In this document: positions 54,003 through 62,423 of the stretch, in pieces | Layout: each line of letters begins with the position of its first letter | How positions within the stretch are numbered: position 1 is the stretch's first letter | NCBI GenBank assembly: GCA_947246015.1 | Contig: CAMXQE010000001.1 | Location: 102,087 to 166,086, forward strand | Reading direction: 5' to 3' | Length of the DNA stretch: 64,000 nucleotides | Source of the DNA: an uncultured Lachnospiraceae bacterium | Lineage (GTDB): Bacteria; Bacillota; Clostridia; Lachnospirales; Lachnospiraceae | Notes under the pieces: generated by a model | The model's input: the letters and a program-made list of their open reading frames with translations, nothing else | Told to the model about the DNA's origin: nothing | Databases searched by the model: none | Position numbers and translations under genes: made by a program

Positions 54003-55529
54003 TCAATATTTTTTTATGGTCCGCAGTGATGCCGGAGACACGCCGTAACTCTGCTTAAACTTCCTGTAAAAATAACTGGTATCCGGGTATCCCACCTCTT
54101 TTGCAATATCATTGATTTTCATATTTGTATTCAGAATCATATCCTTTGCCATTTTGTTTTTGGTATTGCTCAGATACCTGGCAAACGAACACCCCACCTC
54201 TTTTTGAAAAATCTGACCCAGATAAGAAGCATTCATATGATATTTATATGCCAATGTCTTTAAATTCATGTCTTCTTTATAATTCTTCTGCACTTCCTCT
54301 ATAATCTGCTTCACTACAGGCGTATATTGCGAATCCTCCATATGAAGATAAGTGATAATCTCTACAATCTCCGAAATAAAAATTGTTTTCAAGCCAAATA
54401 TATCATCTGCCTGATAGATTTTTTCCATCATCTCCGAAAGATTCTGAAAATTTCTTGACTGTCCCAGCTTATATTCCGCCTTGATATCCTGCAGCAGAAC
54501 CGCCATTTTCAGTGCCAATTGATACAATACATCCACATTGACTTCAGACCTTAAATTATTGATAAACAGGTCTTCTATATATTGTAAAACACCGTCCTGA
54601 TCTTTTTTCAGAATCATTTTTCTGAGCAGTGTTTCATCGATTACCACATCCTGTGTCTTTCTTTCCAAAATATAACTTTCTGCAATACAGCTTCCATATC
54701 CTTCCAATATACGGTACTTTTGCATTTTGGAAGCCATCTTATAGCAATCCGGCAGTCCGGCATATTCCTGTATCGGCGATGCTATCGTAAAGAAGCTCAT
54801 AATTCCGTACATACTCTCCAGCGTATTCTGCAGTCTGCCGAATATTTCCAGAACTTCACTGTCTTCACTGTTCCCTTCCGCATATAATAACAGGAATAAA
54901 GTATCCGGTGAAAGGTAAATCGGTTTAATATTATTGGACATTTTCTGGATTTCTGAAAGTATTACCTGAAAGCCTTCCTTATTTTCCACACTGCCGGTAT
55001 CAATTTTCATAATGGAGGCATATATTTTTTCACCGCTGTCAATTTTCGGAAGCATACGATAAAACTCTGCTGCCTCATCACCGCTTAATTTGCCTCCTAA
55101 AAGTTTATGCCAGCCAATCTTATCTTCCATGTCCTCCACGCTTTTTCTTTCAATTTCATCCAGCTGATTTGCAGCATCTAACAGCGCCTGCTTTAACTGT
55201 TCTTCATTAATCGGCTTTAAAATATATTCTTCCACATCTAATTTCAATGCCGCCCTGGCATATTCAAATTCGTCATATCCTGACAAAATGATACATCTGG
55301 TCTTCGGATTGATTTTCCTGATTTCTTCTAAAAGCTCCAGTCCGTTCATCTGCGGCATTTCTACATCTGTTACTATAATATCCACCGGTTCTTTCCTAAA
55401 CTGCTCCAATGCCTCTTTCCCATTATGAACCATAGACACTACGGACATCGAAATTTCTTCCCAGTCAATAATGCACCGAATTCCCTGAAGAATAAATTCT
55501 TCATCTTCCACCAGCATCACTTTTCTCAT
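54003..55529 (-). CDS. YesN-type response regulator, long form
   Basis: This 508-residue regulator has a receiver domain (KVMLVEDEEFILQGI, phospho-acceptor in VDIIVTDVEMPQMNG near D55, LKPINEEQL). A central domain of about 250 residues follows that I do not recognise, and then a C-terminal AraC domain (LKTLAYKYHMNASYLGQIFQK, INDIAKEVGYPDTSYFYRKFK). The longer middle distinguishes it from the 254-residue regulator at 31511. ATG at 55529 follows AAAGGGAG and lies within the end of the kinase gene, so the two are co-translated. It probably activates the two promoters that share TAGAATTTGTACA. Confidence 0.93.
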   Translation of the reverse strand: MRKVMLVEDEEFILQGIRCIIDWEEISMSVVSMVHNGKEALEQFRKEPVDIIVTDVEMPQMNGLELLEEIRKINPKTRCIILSGYDEFEYARAALKLDVEEYILKPINEEQLKQALLDAANQLDEIERKSVEDMEDKIGWHKLLGGKLSGDEAAEFYRMLPKIDSGEKIYASIMKIDTGSVENKEGFQVILSEIQKMSNNIKPIYLSPDTLFLLLYAEGNSEDSEVLEIFGRLQNTLESMYGIMSFFTIASPIQEYAGLPDCYKMASKMQKYRILEGYGSCIAESYILERKTQDVVIDETLLRKMILKKDQDGVLQYIEDLFINNLRSEVNVDVLYQLALKMAVLLQDIKAEYKLGQSRNFQNLSEMMEKIYQADDIFGLKTIFISEIVEIITYLHMEDSQYTPVVKQIIEEVQKNYKEDMNLKTLAYKYHMNASYLGQIFQKEVGCSFARYLSNTKNKMAKDMILNTNMKINDIAKEVGYPDTSYFYRKFKQSYGVSPASLRTIKKY

Positions 55530-57228
55530 ACACTTCTCCCTTTTCAATCCTGATTGTCAGAATAACAAGCAGTCCTCTCGGCTCTGCCATTTTCAAAGAA
55601 ATCCCGTATTCCTCTCCGAAGACTGCTTTGATTCTTCTATTTACATTATGGATACCGATACTTTCATTGCTGTTTTTCGTCTTTATATTGTCACTTAATT
55701 CCTTATTCTTTTTTTCCAGTTCCTCTGCCTGCATTCCCCGTCCATTATCCTGAACATACAGGTAAAGCGTAGTTCCTTCCCGTTTCGCCCATATATGTAC
55801 CAGATTATCCTGCCTGTCACGTTCTATGCCATGGATAAAATAATTCTCGATAATAGGCTGCAGCACAAATTTGATAACCGGCAGGGGAAGCAGTTCTACG
55901 GGACATTCCACTTTTGACTGAAAACTGCCCTGATACCGATACTCAAACAATTCCAAATACTGCTTGCAATATTCCAACTCCTGACCCAGCGTGATGATAT
56001 CCGCTTCTTTTAACTGGCTCCGGAACAGAACTACCATACTATACAGCATTTTACCGACTTCCTTGTCGCCGTTACATATGGCCTTCATCCGGATTGCCTC
56101 TAATGTGTTATAGAGAAAATGAGGATTAATCTGGCTCTGGAGCGCCTGCATCTGCGCATTCTTACGTTCGATTTCTTCCAAATAACTTTTTTCGATGTAT
56201 AGCTCCAGTTTCTCACACATTCCGTTAAAATTATCTGCAATCATATCCAGTTCATCTTCTTTTTTCCATATATTCAAACGGACTTTGAAGTCACCGGTAG
56301 TTACCTGATTCATAGCTTCCAAAATCAAGTCCACCCTTCCGGTCAGACGTTTCACATAGAAACTAATATAAAGAATTCCTATTGCACTTGCCACTGCCCC
56401 AATTCCCAAAATCAGGAAAAACCTTGCTGCTGGCAGCTGTGCAGCCAGTCTTTCATCCATGAACGTACAAACCTGATATTCACCTACCGATTCCGTACAG
56501 GAGAAATATTGCTTCTGCCGGATATAAAATTCATAGTTTTCTACATCCGGTTTAGCAAAAATCACATTGCCTTCCTCAAATAAAACAACCATTTCCGCAT
56601 ACGGATTTGTACCCTGAATTTCTTCAAGCGCATTTTTAGCTTCAAAAGTAAACAGAATACATCCCGCCGGCTTCATCGTATCAGGATTTCGTATTTCTTT
56701 CAAGTAAACCAGTTTCCCCGGTTCACAGAAATCATTATTCTGTATCTGATGCAGCCTTGGCTTCCCGTCCTTACCCGGATAAACATTTTTTTCCGGATAA
56801 CATTCCGTAAGCTGGGATGTTTCATAACTAATCATCTCTATTTTTTCCAAATGCTGATTTGCCTCAAAGGTCTCGTTCAAAAAGCGGAAAATCCCTTTAT
56901 AAACCAATTCGCTGGAAGAACTGTATCTTTCTAATGAATACTCCTGATAAGCCTCCGGCTCCAATCGGAAATACTCCAACAAATCGCTCAGCTCGGACGG
57001 CGAACGGTACAAATCCTTATGGATATAGTCCGCCGCCCGTCTGATTTCTTCCACGTATCCCAACGCCTGCGCATGGATTCTTTCGATTCCCTCACGATTT
57101 GACTCTAACAGCCTTTTGCGCGCATCAGAAATAAAGTAAATCACAAGCGCTGTCACAATAAAAAGGATAATCGCTGTATATGTGTAGAACATTTTAAAAT
57201 ATAACTGTTTCGGCCTTTTCTTTTCCAT
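55501..57228 (-). CDS. YesM-type sensor histidine kinase, second copy
   Basis: This 575-residue kinase has helices near residues 10-30 and 265-290 enclosing an extracytoplasmic sensor (RKRLLESNREGIERIHAQ, LERYSSSSELVYKG). A HAMP-like segment follows, then the phosphorylated histidine in LQSQINPHFLYNTLEAIR near residue 365 and ATPase boxes QPIIENYFIHGIERDRQDN and SIGIHNVNRRIKAVFG. It starts 14 bases after the GH38 gene, so alpha-mannosidase, kinase and regulator form one unit. The sensed ligand is probably an oligosaccharide outside the cell. Confidence 0.92.
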   Translation of the reverse strand: MEKKRPKQLYFKMFYTYTAIILFIVTALVIYFISDARKRLLESNREGIERIHAQALGYVEEIRRAADYIHKDLYRSPSELSDLLEYFRLEPEAYQEYSLERYSSSSELVYKGIFRFLNETFEANQHLEKIEMISYETSQLTECYPEKNVYPGKDGKPRLHQIQNNDFCEPGKLVYLKEIRNPDTMKPAGCILFTFEAKNALEEIQGTNPYAEMVVLFEEGNVIFAKPDVENYEFYIRQKQYFSCTESVGEYQVCTFMDERLAAQLPAARFFLILGIGAVASAIGILYISFYVKRLTGRVDLILEAMNQVTTGDFKVRLNIWKKEDELDMIADNFNGMCEKLELYIEKSYLEEIERKNAQMQALQSQINPHFLYNTLEAIRMKAICNGDKEVGKMLYSMVVLFRSQLKEADIITLGQELEYCKQYLELFEYRYQGSFQSKVECPVELLPLPVIKFVLQPIIENYFIHGIERDRQDNLVHIWAKREGTTLYLYVQDNGRGMQAEELEKKNKELSDNIKTKNSNESIGIHNVNRRIKAVFGEEYGISLKMAEPRGLLVILTIRIEKGEVYEKSDAGGR

Positions 57229-57242
57229 CAGCCATTCATCCT

Positions 57243-60200
57243 TTACAATTCAAATAAAACGGTTTTAATCTCATACGGATGCAGCTCCATTACCACTTTT
57301 CCGTCATTAAATCCGCTAACCGGACGCTCCATTAAGTCACCTTCCGCCCATGCTTTATACATAAAAGACGGATTGATTTCTACTCTCTGTTTTGCTCCGG
57401 CAAAATCATGGAAACGGACCACCAGATAACATCCATCCTCAGATTTTTTCACGGCATCAATCTCTACCTGCTCATTATCTAAAGTAAAGAAGCTGCCGCC
57501 CGGTTCTTTCTGCATTCCTTCATAAACATCCATGGGATTATTCAGTGCATACGCACTCTCCACAACACGTCCTTCCACAAAATCTCCCTTATGCGGCAAA
57601 AGGGCATATGTAAACTGATGCTTTCCTACATCCTGCAGATGGTCTGGCTGCAATCCTGAACGCAGCAGGGAAATACGCAGTACATTGTCTTTGATATCAT
57701 AACCGTATTTACAGTCATTCATAAGAGCTACACCGTAATTTCTCTCTGACAAATCGGCATACCTGTGTCCGACAGACTCAAATCTCGCCTGATCCCAGCT
57801 TGTGTTCCAATGATTCGGACGGCGTACATTACCATACTGAATATCGTATGTTGCATAAGTGCTCCTCACATCTACCGTAAAGGCTGCTTTTAAAAGCTGC
57901 TGACGTTCTTTAAAATCAACATCTGTCTTAAAATCAATCCTTCTATCCATACTATAAAGAATCATATCCTGACAAACCGTTGTATTCATATAATTCCATT
58001 CCATATGAATCGTCAGACATAAAGCCCCGCACTGTTTTACTTCAAAAACAGTCAAATCTGTGATTTCCCTCATTTTCTGCTGATAGAAAATATCGATGTC
58101 CCATGCATCATTGTCAAGCGGTTTATCTTCAAACACCTGCAGCACATTTCCTCTTTCTCCATGTGCCAGTACTTCCCTTTCCTCCTGCTTATCAAACAGT
58201 CTGGTAATCTGTCCGTAATCATTCAGACAAACTGAATAAAACGGTGTTTCAATATTTTTTCCATTCACTGTAAAGACACTATTCTCTGGCAATTCTTTTC
58301 CCTTTGTAAACCAAATGGTCTTATACCCCATGGGCGGTACATCCTTAACCTGCACATAATGCATTCCGTCTGCCTGTTGGGACAGAAGTACATTGCCTGC
58401 TTCATCCTTATAAACCCCTGTATCATTTCCACGTATTGCCGCCATGGTATCCAGTTTCCATCCTGACGCATTATATACGGTAAAACTGTCTTCCCCGTCT
58501 GTCAGTGCATTTTCTTTATAAGCAGAAATCACATCTTCCCCAATCTGTCTTATCACTTCATAATCCCTTCGGGAGTCTTCATAAACTTCATGAATGGAAG
58601 AACCCGGAATGATATCATGGAACTGATTCGTCAGAATCATTTTCCACCCTTTGGTCAGCTTTTCCTGCTGTGCCATGGCAAGATTATTTTCTCTGACAGC
58701 ATTCATAACCGTCATCCACTCCGCCTTGCGGTAGAGCAGTTCCATCTTACGGTTCATCCGCTTATTATATCCCTGACTTGTATAAGTGCCTCTGTGATAT
58801 TCCAGATATAATTCTCCATCCCATGTATGTACATATTGTTCTGTATCATTTACCGTCTTTTTCAGTTTACGGAAATATTCCCCTGCTGTGGAAGTCTTTA
58901 CATTTGGCAGACCCGGAATTTTATCGAGTCTCCGTCTTGCTTCCAGAAGATCTCTGTTAACGCCTCCTCCTCCGTCTCCATATCCATAGGAAATCAGCAT
59001 ATCTTTATTGACTTCCTTATCACTGTATGCTTCCCATACCCCTTTGACCGTCTTTGCAGTCAGAAGCCCGTTGTATGTATAAAACCACGAACCCGGTTCA
59101 TTCCATGGTTCCGGTGTCGTAATGAAATGCGTCAGCACCTGCGACCCGTCCATTCCCTTCCAATAAAAAGTATCATGAGGCATCCGATTATACTGATTCC
59201 AGCTTATTTTTGTCGTCATGAACATATCAATTCCTGATTTTTTTAATATTTGAGGCAGAGCCCAGGAATAGCCGAACACATCCGGAAGCCACAGGTATTC
59301 CACATCTTTTCCAAATTCCTCTTTTATAAAACGGCTGCCAAGTAAAATCTGACGCGTCAGGGACTCTCCGCTTGTAAGGTTACAGTCCGCTTCCACCCAC
59401 ATGCCTCCGTCTGTTTCCCAACGTCCTTCCCTGACCCGTTTTTTTATCTCCTCATAGATTTCCGGAAAATCTTCTTTGATATATTCGTAAATCTGCGGCT
59501 GTGTCTGCAGGAAAATATATTCCGGAAACATTTCCATCATACGCAGAACCGTAGAAAAAGAACGGGACGCCTTCTCATGGGTATGTTTCAATCTCCAAAG
59601 CCACGCCATATCAATATGCGTATGGCCTATACAATGTACATTTACGAGAGACTGTTTATCCATTCCCTCTATCTTCTCATTTAATATATCATCTGCCTGA
59701 TGCACTGTTTCGTAAAAACTATCACTTCCCGGATAAGACCAGTCGATACAGTGGCAGGCACTGTCCAATGCGATTCTGAGATTATATTTCACCGGATTCC
59801 CATCTTCCAGATTGTTCACCGTATCTAACACCAGAGAACCCATATAATAAAAATCATCTGTCTTTTCATCCAGACACGCCAAATCCGCCCTTTTTATCCT
59901 GTGTTCCTGTTCTTTCGGCACACCGCCGCCTTCCAGTCCTGACCAGAGTCGGAAGGTAAGCCGGAAAGTAGACCCGCACAATTCTTTCGGGAAAAAAACC
60001 TCCATATGGTTTACATCTACTCCCTGATAAGGTTTTTCATTGATATAACACATTGCCTCAAATCCGGAATTATTTCCGGCGCCTGTTTTGCCGAAATCAA
60101 AGATACCTACTACGCGATGTCCTTCCCATTCTTTTGGAATAGATACTTCTTTATGCATCCAAAGATAATGATCGCGGCCGGACCAGAAATCCCCGACTTT

Positions 60201-60359
60201 CATCGTATCCCAGTTTTCAAAACTGACCGGAACCTCCGGATTCACAACTCCCTGTTCATCTTCGCATACCGCGAATTCTTTCATAGGGATAATATTACGG
60301 TATCTATAATTCTTTACTTCATTTATCCTTCTGTCTAACTTTCTGTCTGTATGGAACAT
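57243..60359 (-). CDS. GH38 alpha-mannosidase
   Basis: This 1038-residue cytoplasmic retaining alpha-mannosidase removes terminal alpha-mannose, as in N-glycans. The metal-binding motif is GHTHIDMAWLWR near residue 250. The nucleophile Asp is in WLPDVFGYSWALPQI near 357, and the other metal histidine is in TNQFHDIIPGSSI near 577. The N-terminal 230 residues form an ancillary beta-domain and the C-terminal 400 a beta-sandwich, the usual GH38 layout. No signal peptide is seen. AGGAGG lies 10 bases before ATG. It is the first gene of a unit with the YesM/YesN pair, and GH125 lies upstream. Linkage (alpha-1,2, -1,3 or -1,6) cannot be read from sequence. Confidence 0.94.
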   Translation of the reverse strand: MFHTDRKLDRRINEVKNYRYRNIIPMKEFAVCEDEQGVVNPEVPVSFENWDTMKVGDFWSGRDHYLWMHKEVSIPKEWEGHRVVGIFDFGKTGAGNNSGFEAMCYINEKPYQGVDVNHMEVFFPKELCGSTFRLTFRLWSGLEGGGVPKEQEHRIKRADLACLDEKTDDFYYMGSLVLDTVNNLEDGNPVKYNLRIALDSACHCIDWSYPGSDSFYETVHQADDILNEKIEGMDKQSLVNVHCIGHTHIDMAWLWRLKHTHEKASRSFSTVLRMMEMFPEYIFLQTQPQIYEYIKEDFPEIYEEIKKRVREGRWETDGGMWVEADCNLTSGESLTRQILLGSRFIKEEFGKDVEYLWLPDVFGYSWALPQILKKSGIDMFMTTKISWNQYNRMPHDTFYWKGMDGSQVLTHFITTPEPWNEPGSWFYTYNGLLTAKTVKGVWEAYSDKEVNKDMLISYGYGDGGGGVNRDLLEARRRLDKIPGLPNVKTSTAGEYFRKLKKTVNDTEQYVHTWDGELYLEYHRGTYTSQGYNKRMNRKMELLYRKAEWMTVMNAVRENNLAMAQQEKLTKGWKMILTNQFHDIIPGSSIHEVYEDSRRDYEVIRQIGEDVISAYKENALTDGEDSFTVYNASGWKLDTMAAIRGNDTGVYKDEAGNVLLSQQADGMHYVQVKDVPPMGYKTIWFTKGKELPENSVFTVNGKNIETPFYSVCLNDYGQITRLFDKQEEREVLAHGERGNVLQVFEDKPLDNDAWDIDIFYQQKMREITDLTVFEVKQCGALCLTIHMEWNYMNTTVCQDMILYSMDRRIDFKTDVDFKERQQLLKAAFTVDVRSTYATYDIQYGNVRRPNHWNTSWDQARFESVGHRYADLSERNYGVALMNDCKYGYDIKDNVLRISLLRSGLQPDHLQDVGKHQFTYALLPHKGDFVEGRVVESAYALNNPMDVYEGMQKEPGGSFFTLDNEQVEIDAVKKSEDGCYLVVRFHDFAGAKQRVEINPSFMYKAWAEGDLMERPVSGFNDGKVVMELHPYEIKTVLFEL

Positions 60360-60422
60360 ATGCCGTCATCCTCCTGCTTTTATAATTTGTGAGATTCCAT
60401 CTTTTTATAAATCCTGTAAATT

Positions 60423-60485
60423 ATTCTACTGCATATTTTTTTCCATAACAATTTACGTTTTTCTATATTTAGTGTACAAATTCTA
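60423..60485 (-). promoter_or_regulatory. Promoter and activator site of the GH38 operon
   Basis: On the minus strand TAGAATTTGTACA (plus 60473-60485) is followed after exactly 34 bases by TTGTTA (60446-60451), a 17-base spacer and TAGAAT (60423-60428). Motif, distance to -35 and spacer equal those at 53829-53891. The first copy lies just below repeat copy 2. Confidence 0.72.
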
Positions 60486-60489
60486 CTCC

Positions 60490-60618
60490 TTTTATTCCCG
60501 CGAGCAACGAGCCAAGTGTCTGCTTGCAGACATTTGGCGACTGCCGCGAGGGTCAAAAACCCCGCTGCTCTGCAGCGCTGCAAGTTTGATACCCCGTTGC
60601 TTGCAGCGGGGTTTTTGA
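60490..60618. repeat. Repeat R1, copy 2 (overlaps GH125 3' end)
   Basis: The element runs from TTTTATTCCCGCGAGCAACG to GGGGTTTTTGATT. The hairpin CCAAGTGTCTGC/GCAGACATTTGG shows paired base changes relative to the copy at 45391. It covers the last 22 codons of the GH125 gene and the spacer to the GH38 promoter. Confidence 0.85.
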
Positions 60619-61878
60619 TTTTTCCAGCCTGTAGCCAAGATAATCTAAAAACAATTCCGCATACATTGCATTCGCCCAGGAAAACCATTCCCTCGTATAT
60701 CTGCTATCGTCATCGCAGAAGAACCCCTCATGCATCATACCGGTTCCCCCTGTTGTCGCCACCATATTCTTAAGTATCTCTAATTTTTCTTCACTGCATT
60801 TGCTTGTCAGTCCCTGAACAGCCATTGCAATATGCCAGATATAACCTGACGGTGTATGCAAACTTCCAATCCCTGATGCTTTTTTTCCTCTATAATAAAA
60901 CGGATTTCTGTCACTTAATATATATCTTCTTGTATTCTCTGCCGCCTCTGCATCTGCCGGATACCCCAGATACTCCATTGCCAGAAGGCTGGGAACATTA
61001 GCATCATCCATCAGATTGTACATACCGTACCCATCGACTTCATATGCATAAACCATGCCAAATTCTTCCGTATAAGTTTTACCCTCTCTTTCCACAGCAT
61101 CTCTTACCTGCTCCTTAAGCAGCCTCGCCTCTTTTTCCATTTTTTCATTGAAAAACAGCTTCCCTGCCATTTCCTCCAAATATCCCATAATCACTACTAC
61201 AAACATATTAGACGGAATCAGATATCCATAAGTACAGGCATCGTCACTGGGCCGGAATCCTGACCAAATCAGACCTGTTCCTGATTTCACCAGGGCACCC
61301 TTTCCGTCTCTGGAAAGCGTATCCTGAAACAAGGGACTTTTTCTATGAAACCTGTATGGGGAATTTTCTTCATGAAACTGTTCTGTTCGGAATACTTTAA
61401 AAATCTTTTCTATTCCATTAAAAAAATTCTGGTCAAACTGGGAAACACATCCCGTATTTTTCCAAAGAAGATACGCCAGCTGCACCGGATAACATAAAGA
61501 ATCTATCTCAAACTTCCGCTCCCAGACCCATGGATTCTGCTCCGGATCATCCTTTTCCCAACATGCTCCGTTTGGCAGTTCATTGAATGCATTTGCATAT
61601 TCATCGATACAAATATAATGAAACTGCCTTCTGACAACCCCCGCAATCATTTCTTTCATCTGATTGTTTTCTTTCGCCCAAAATATATAAGGGCGCATCT
61701 GAGCCGTCGAATCTCTCAGCCACATTGCCGGAATATCCCCTGTAATGACATGAACAGTGCCATCTTCCATTTCCTTAACTGTCGTATGCAAAGTATTCGT
61801 ATAACACTCTGCAAATACTTTCATTAATTCAGGACAGCATTCCGCTCGCTTCTGAATCTGTTTCATAAAATTATCCAT
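60553..61878 (-). CDS. GH125 exo-alpha-1,6-mannosidase
   Basis: This 441-residue cytoplasmic inverting (alpha/alpha)6-barrel enzyme is characteristic of N-glycan use. Motifs are TGDIPAMWLRDSTAQMRPYI near residue 48, YANAFNELPNGACWEKDD near 100, SGFRPSDDACTYGYLIPSNMF near 220 (two pieces) and SGIGSLHTPSGYIWHIAMAVQG near 350 (two pieces). Known members remove alpha-1,6-mannose from N-glycan-like oligosaccharides. It has no signal peptide. The final 21 residues (SKTPLQATGYQTCSAAEQRGF with the stop) are encoded by repeat copy 2, so homologues should end before them. It is probably transcribed from its own promoter in the AT-rich stretch above 61879. Confidence 0.92.
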   Translation of the reverse strand: MDNFMKQIQKRAECCPELMKVFAECYTNTLHTTVKEMEDGTVHVITGDIPAMWLRDSTAQMRPYIFWAKENNQMKEMIAGVVRRQFHYICIDEYANAFNELPNGACWEKDDPEQNPWVWERKFEIDSLCYPVQLAYLLWKNTGCVSQFDQNFFNGIEKIFKVFRTEQFHEENSPYRFHRKSPLFQDTLSRDGKGALVKSGTGLIWSGFRPSDDACTYGYLIPSNMFVVVIMGYLEEMAGKLFFNEKMEKEARLLKEQVRDAVEREGKTYTEEFGMVYAYEVDGYGMYNLMDDANVPSLLAMEYLGYPADAEAAENTRRYILSDRNPFYYRGKKASGIGSLHTPSGYIWHIAMAVQGLTSKCSEEKLEILKNMVATTGGTGMMHEGFFCDDDSRYTREWFSWANAMYAELFLDYLGYRLEKSKTPLQATGYQTCSAAEQRGF

Positions 61879-62190
61879 ACCAAATTAACTCCTATTTTAT
61901 CATATTTTACTTCTGCAAAAAAGAACATTGCTTCCTGTAACAAGATTTTAGCAAGTATCTTAATTCGAAACCAGTGTAATAAGTATAGATTTTTTATATT
62001 TATTATTGATTTCATAAAGGAAAATCTTCTTATAAGCCATTGTAAGTTCTTATAACTTCTTGCAGAAATGCTTTTTCTAATGATTTAAGGCAGAAAAACA
62101 ATCACGACTTTTTTCATGGGATTTTTAAAAAGTATCTGCGGGCAATGTTTTCATATTTTATAGGATATATAAGCTAAGGGCAGCCATATA
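61879..62190. other. AT-rich gene-free stretch upstream of GH125
   Basis: The 312 bases between the GH125 start and repeat copy 3 hold the GH125 promoter region, which I cannot resolve to a convincing -35/-10 pair. No ORF, hairpin or copy of the TAGAATTTGTACA site is evident. A looser resemblance, TAAAATCTTGTTAC, occurs near 61935-61950 on the minus strand. Confidence 0.5.
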
Positions 62191-62322
62191 GTCAACAACC
62201 CCGCTGCAAGCAACGGGGCATCAAGCTTGCAACGCTGCAGAGCAGCGGGGTATGTGACCCTCGCGGCATTCGTCAAATATCCATGCAAGCATGGCTATTT
62301 TCCTCATTGCTCGCGGGAATCA
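62191..62322. repeat. Repeat R1, copy 3 (inverted)
   Basis: This copy is in the opposite orientation to copies 1 and 2 (from GTCAACAACCCCGCTGC to TCGCGGGAATCAA). Its internal hairpin ATAGCCATGC/GCATGGATAT is different in sequence but equally paired. It overlaps no gene and lies between the GH125 and GH43 genes. The 100 bases after it hold only the GH43 leader. Confidence 0.82.
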
Positions 62323-62423
62323 ACCATTAACAGCAGATAGAAAAACCTTATAGAAATATATGAGCGTTTATGGTATTCTACAAGTATAAATCTAAATTGT
62401 CAACGAAACAGAAAGGATATGTA

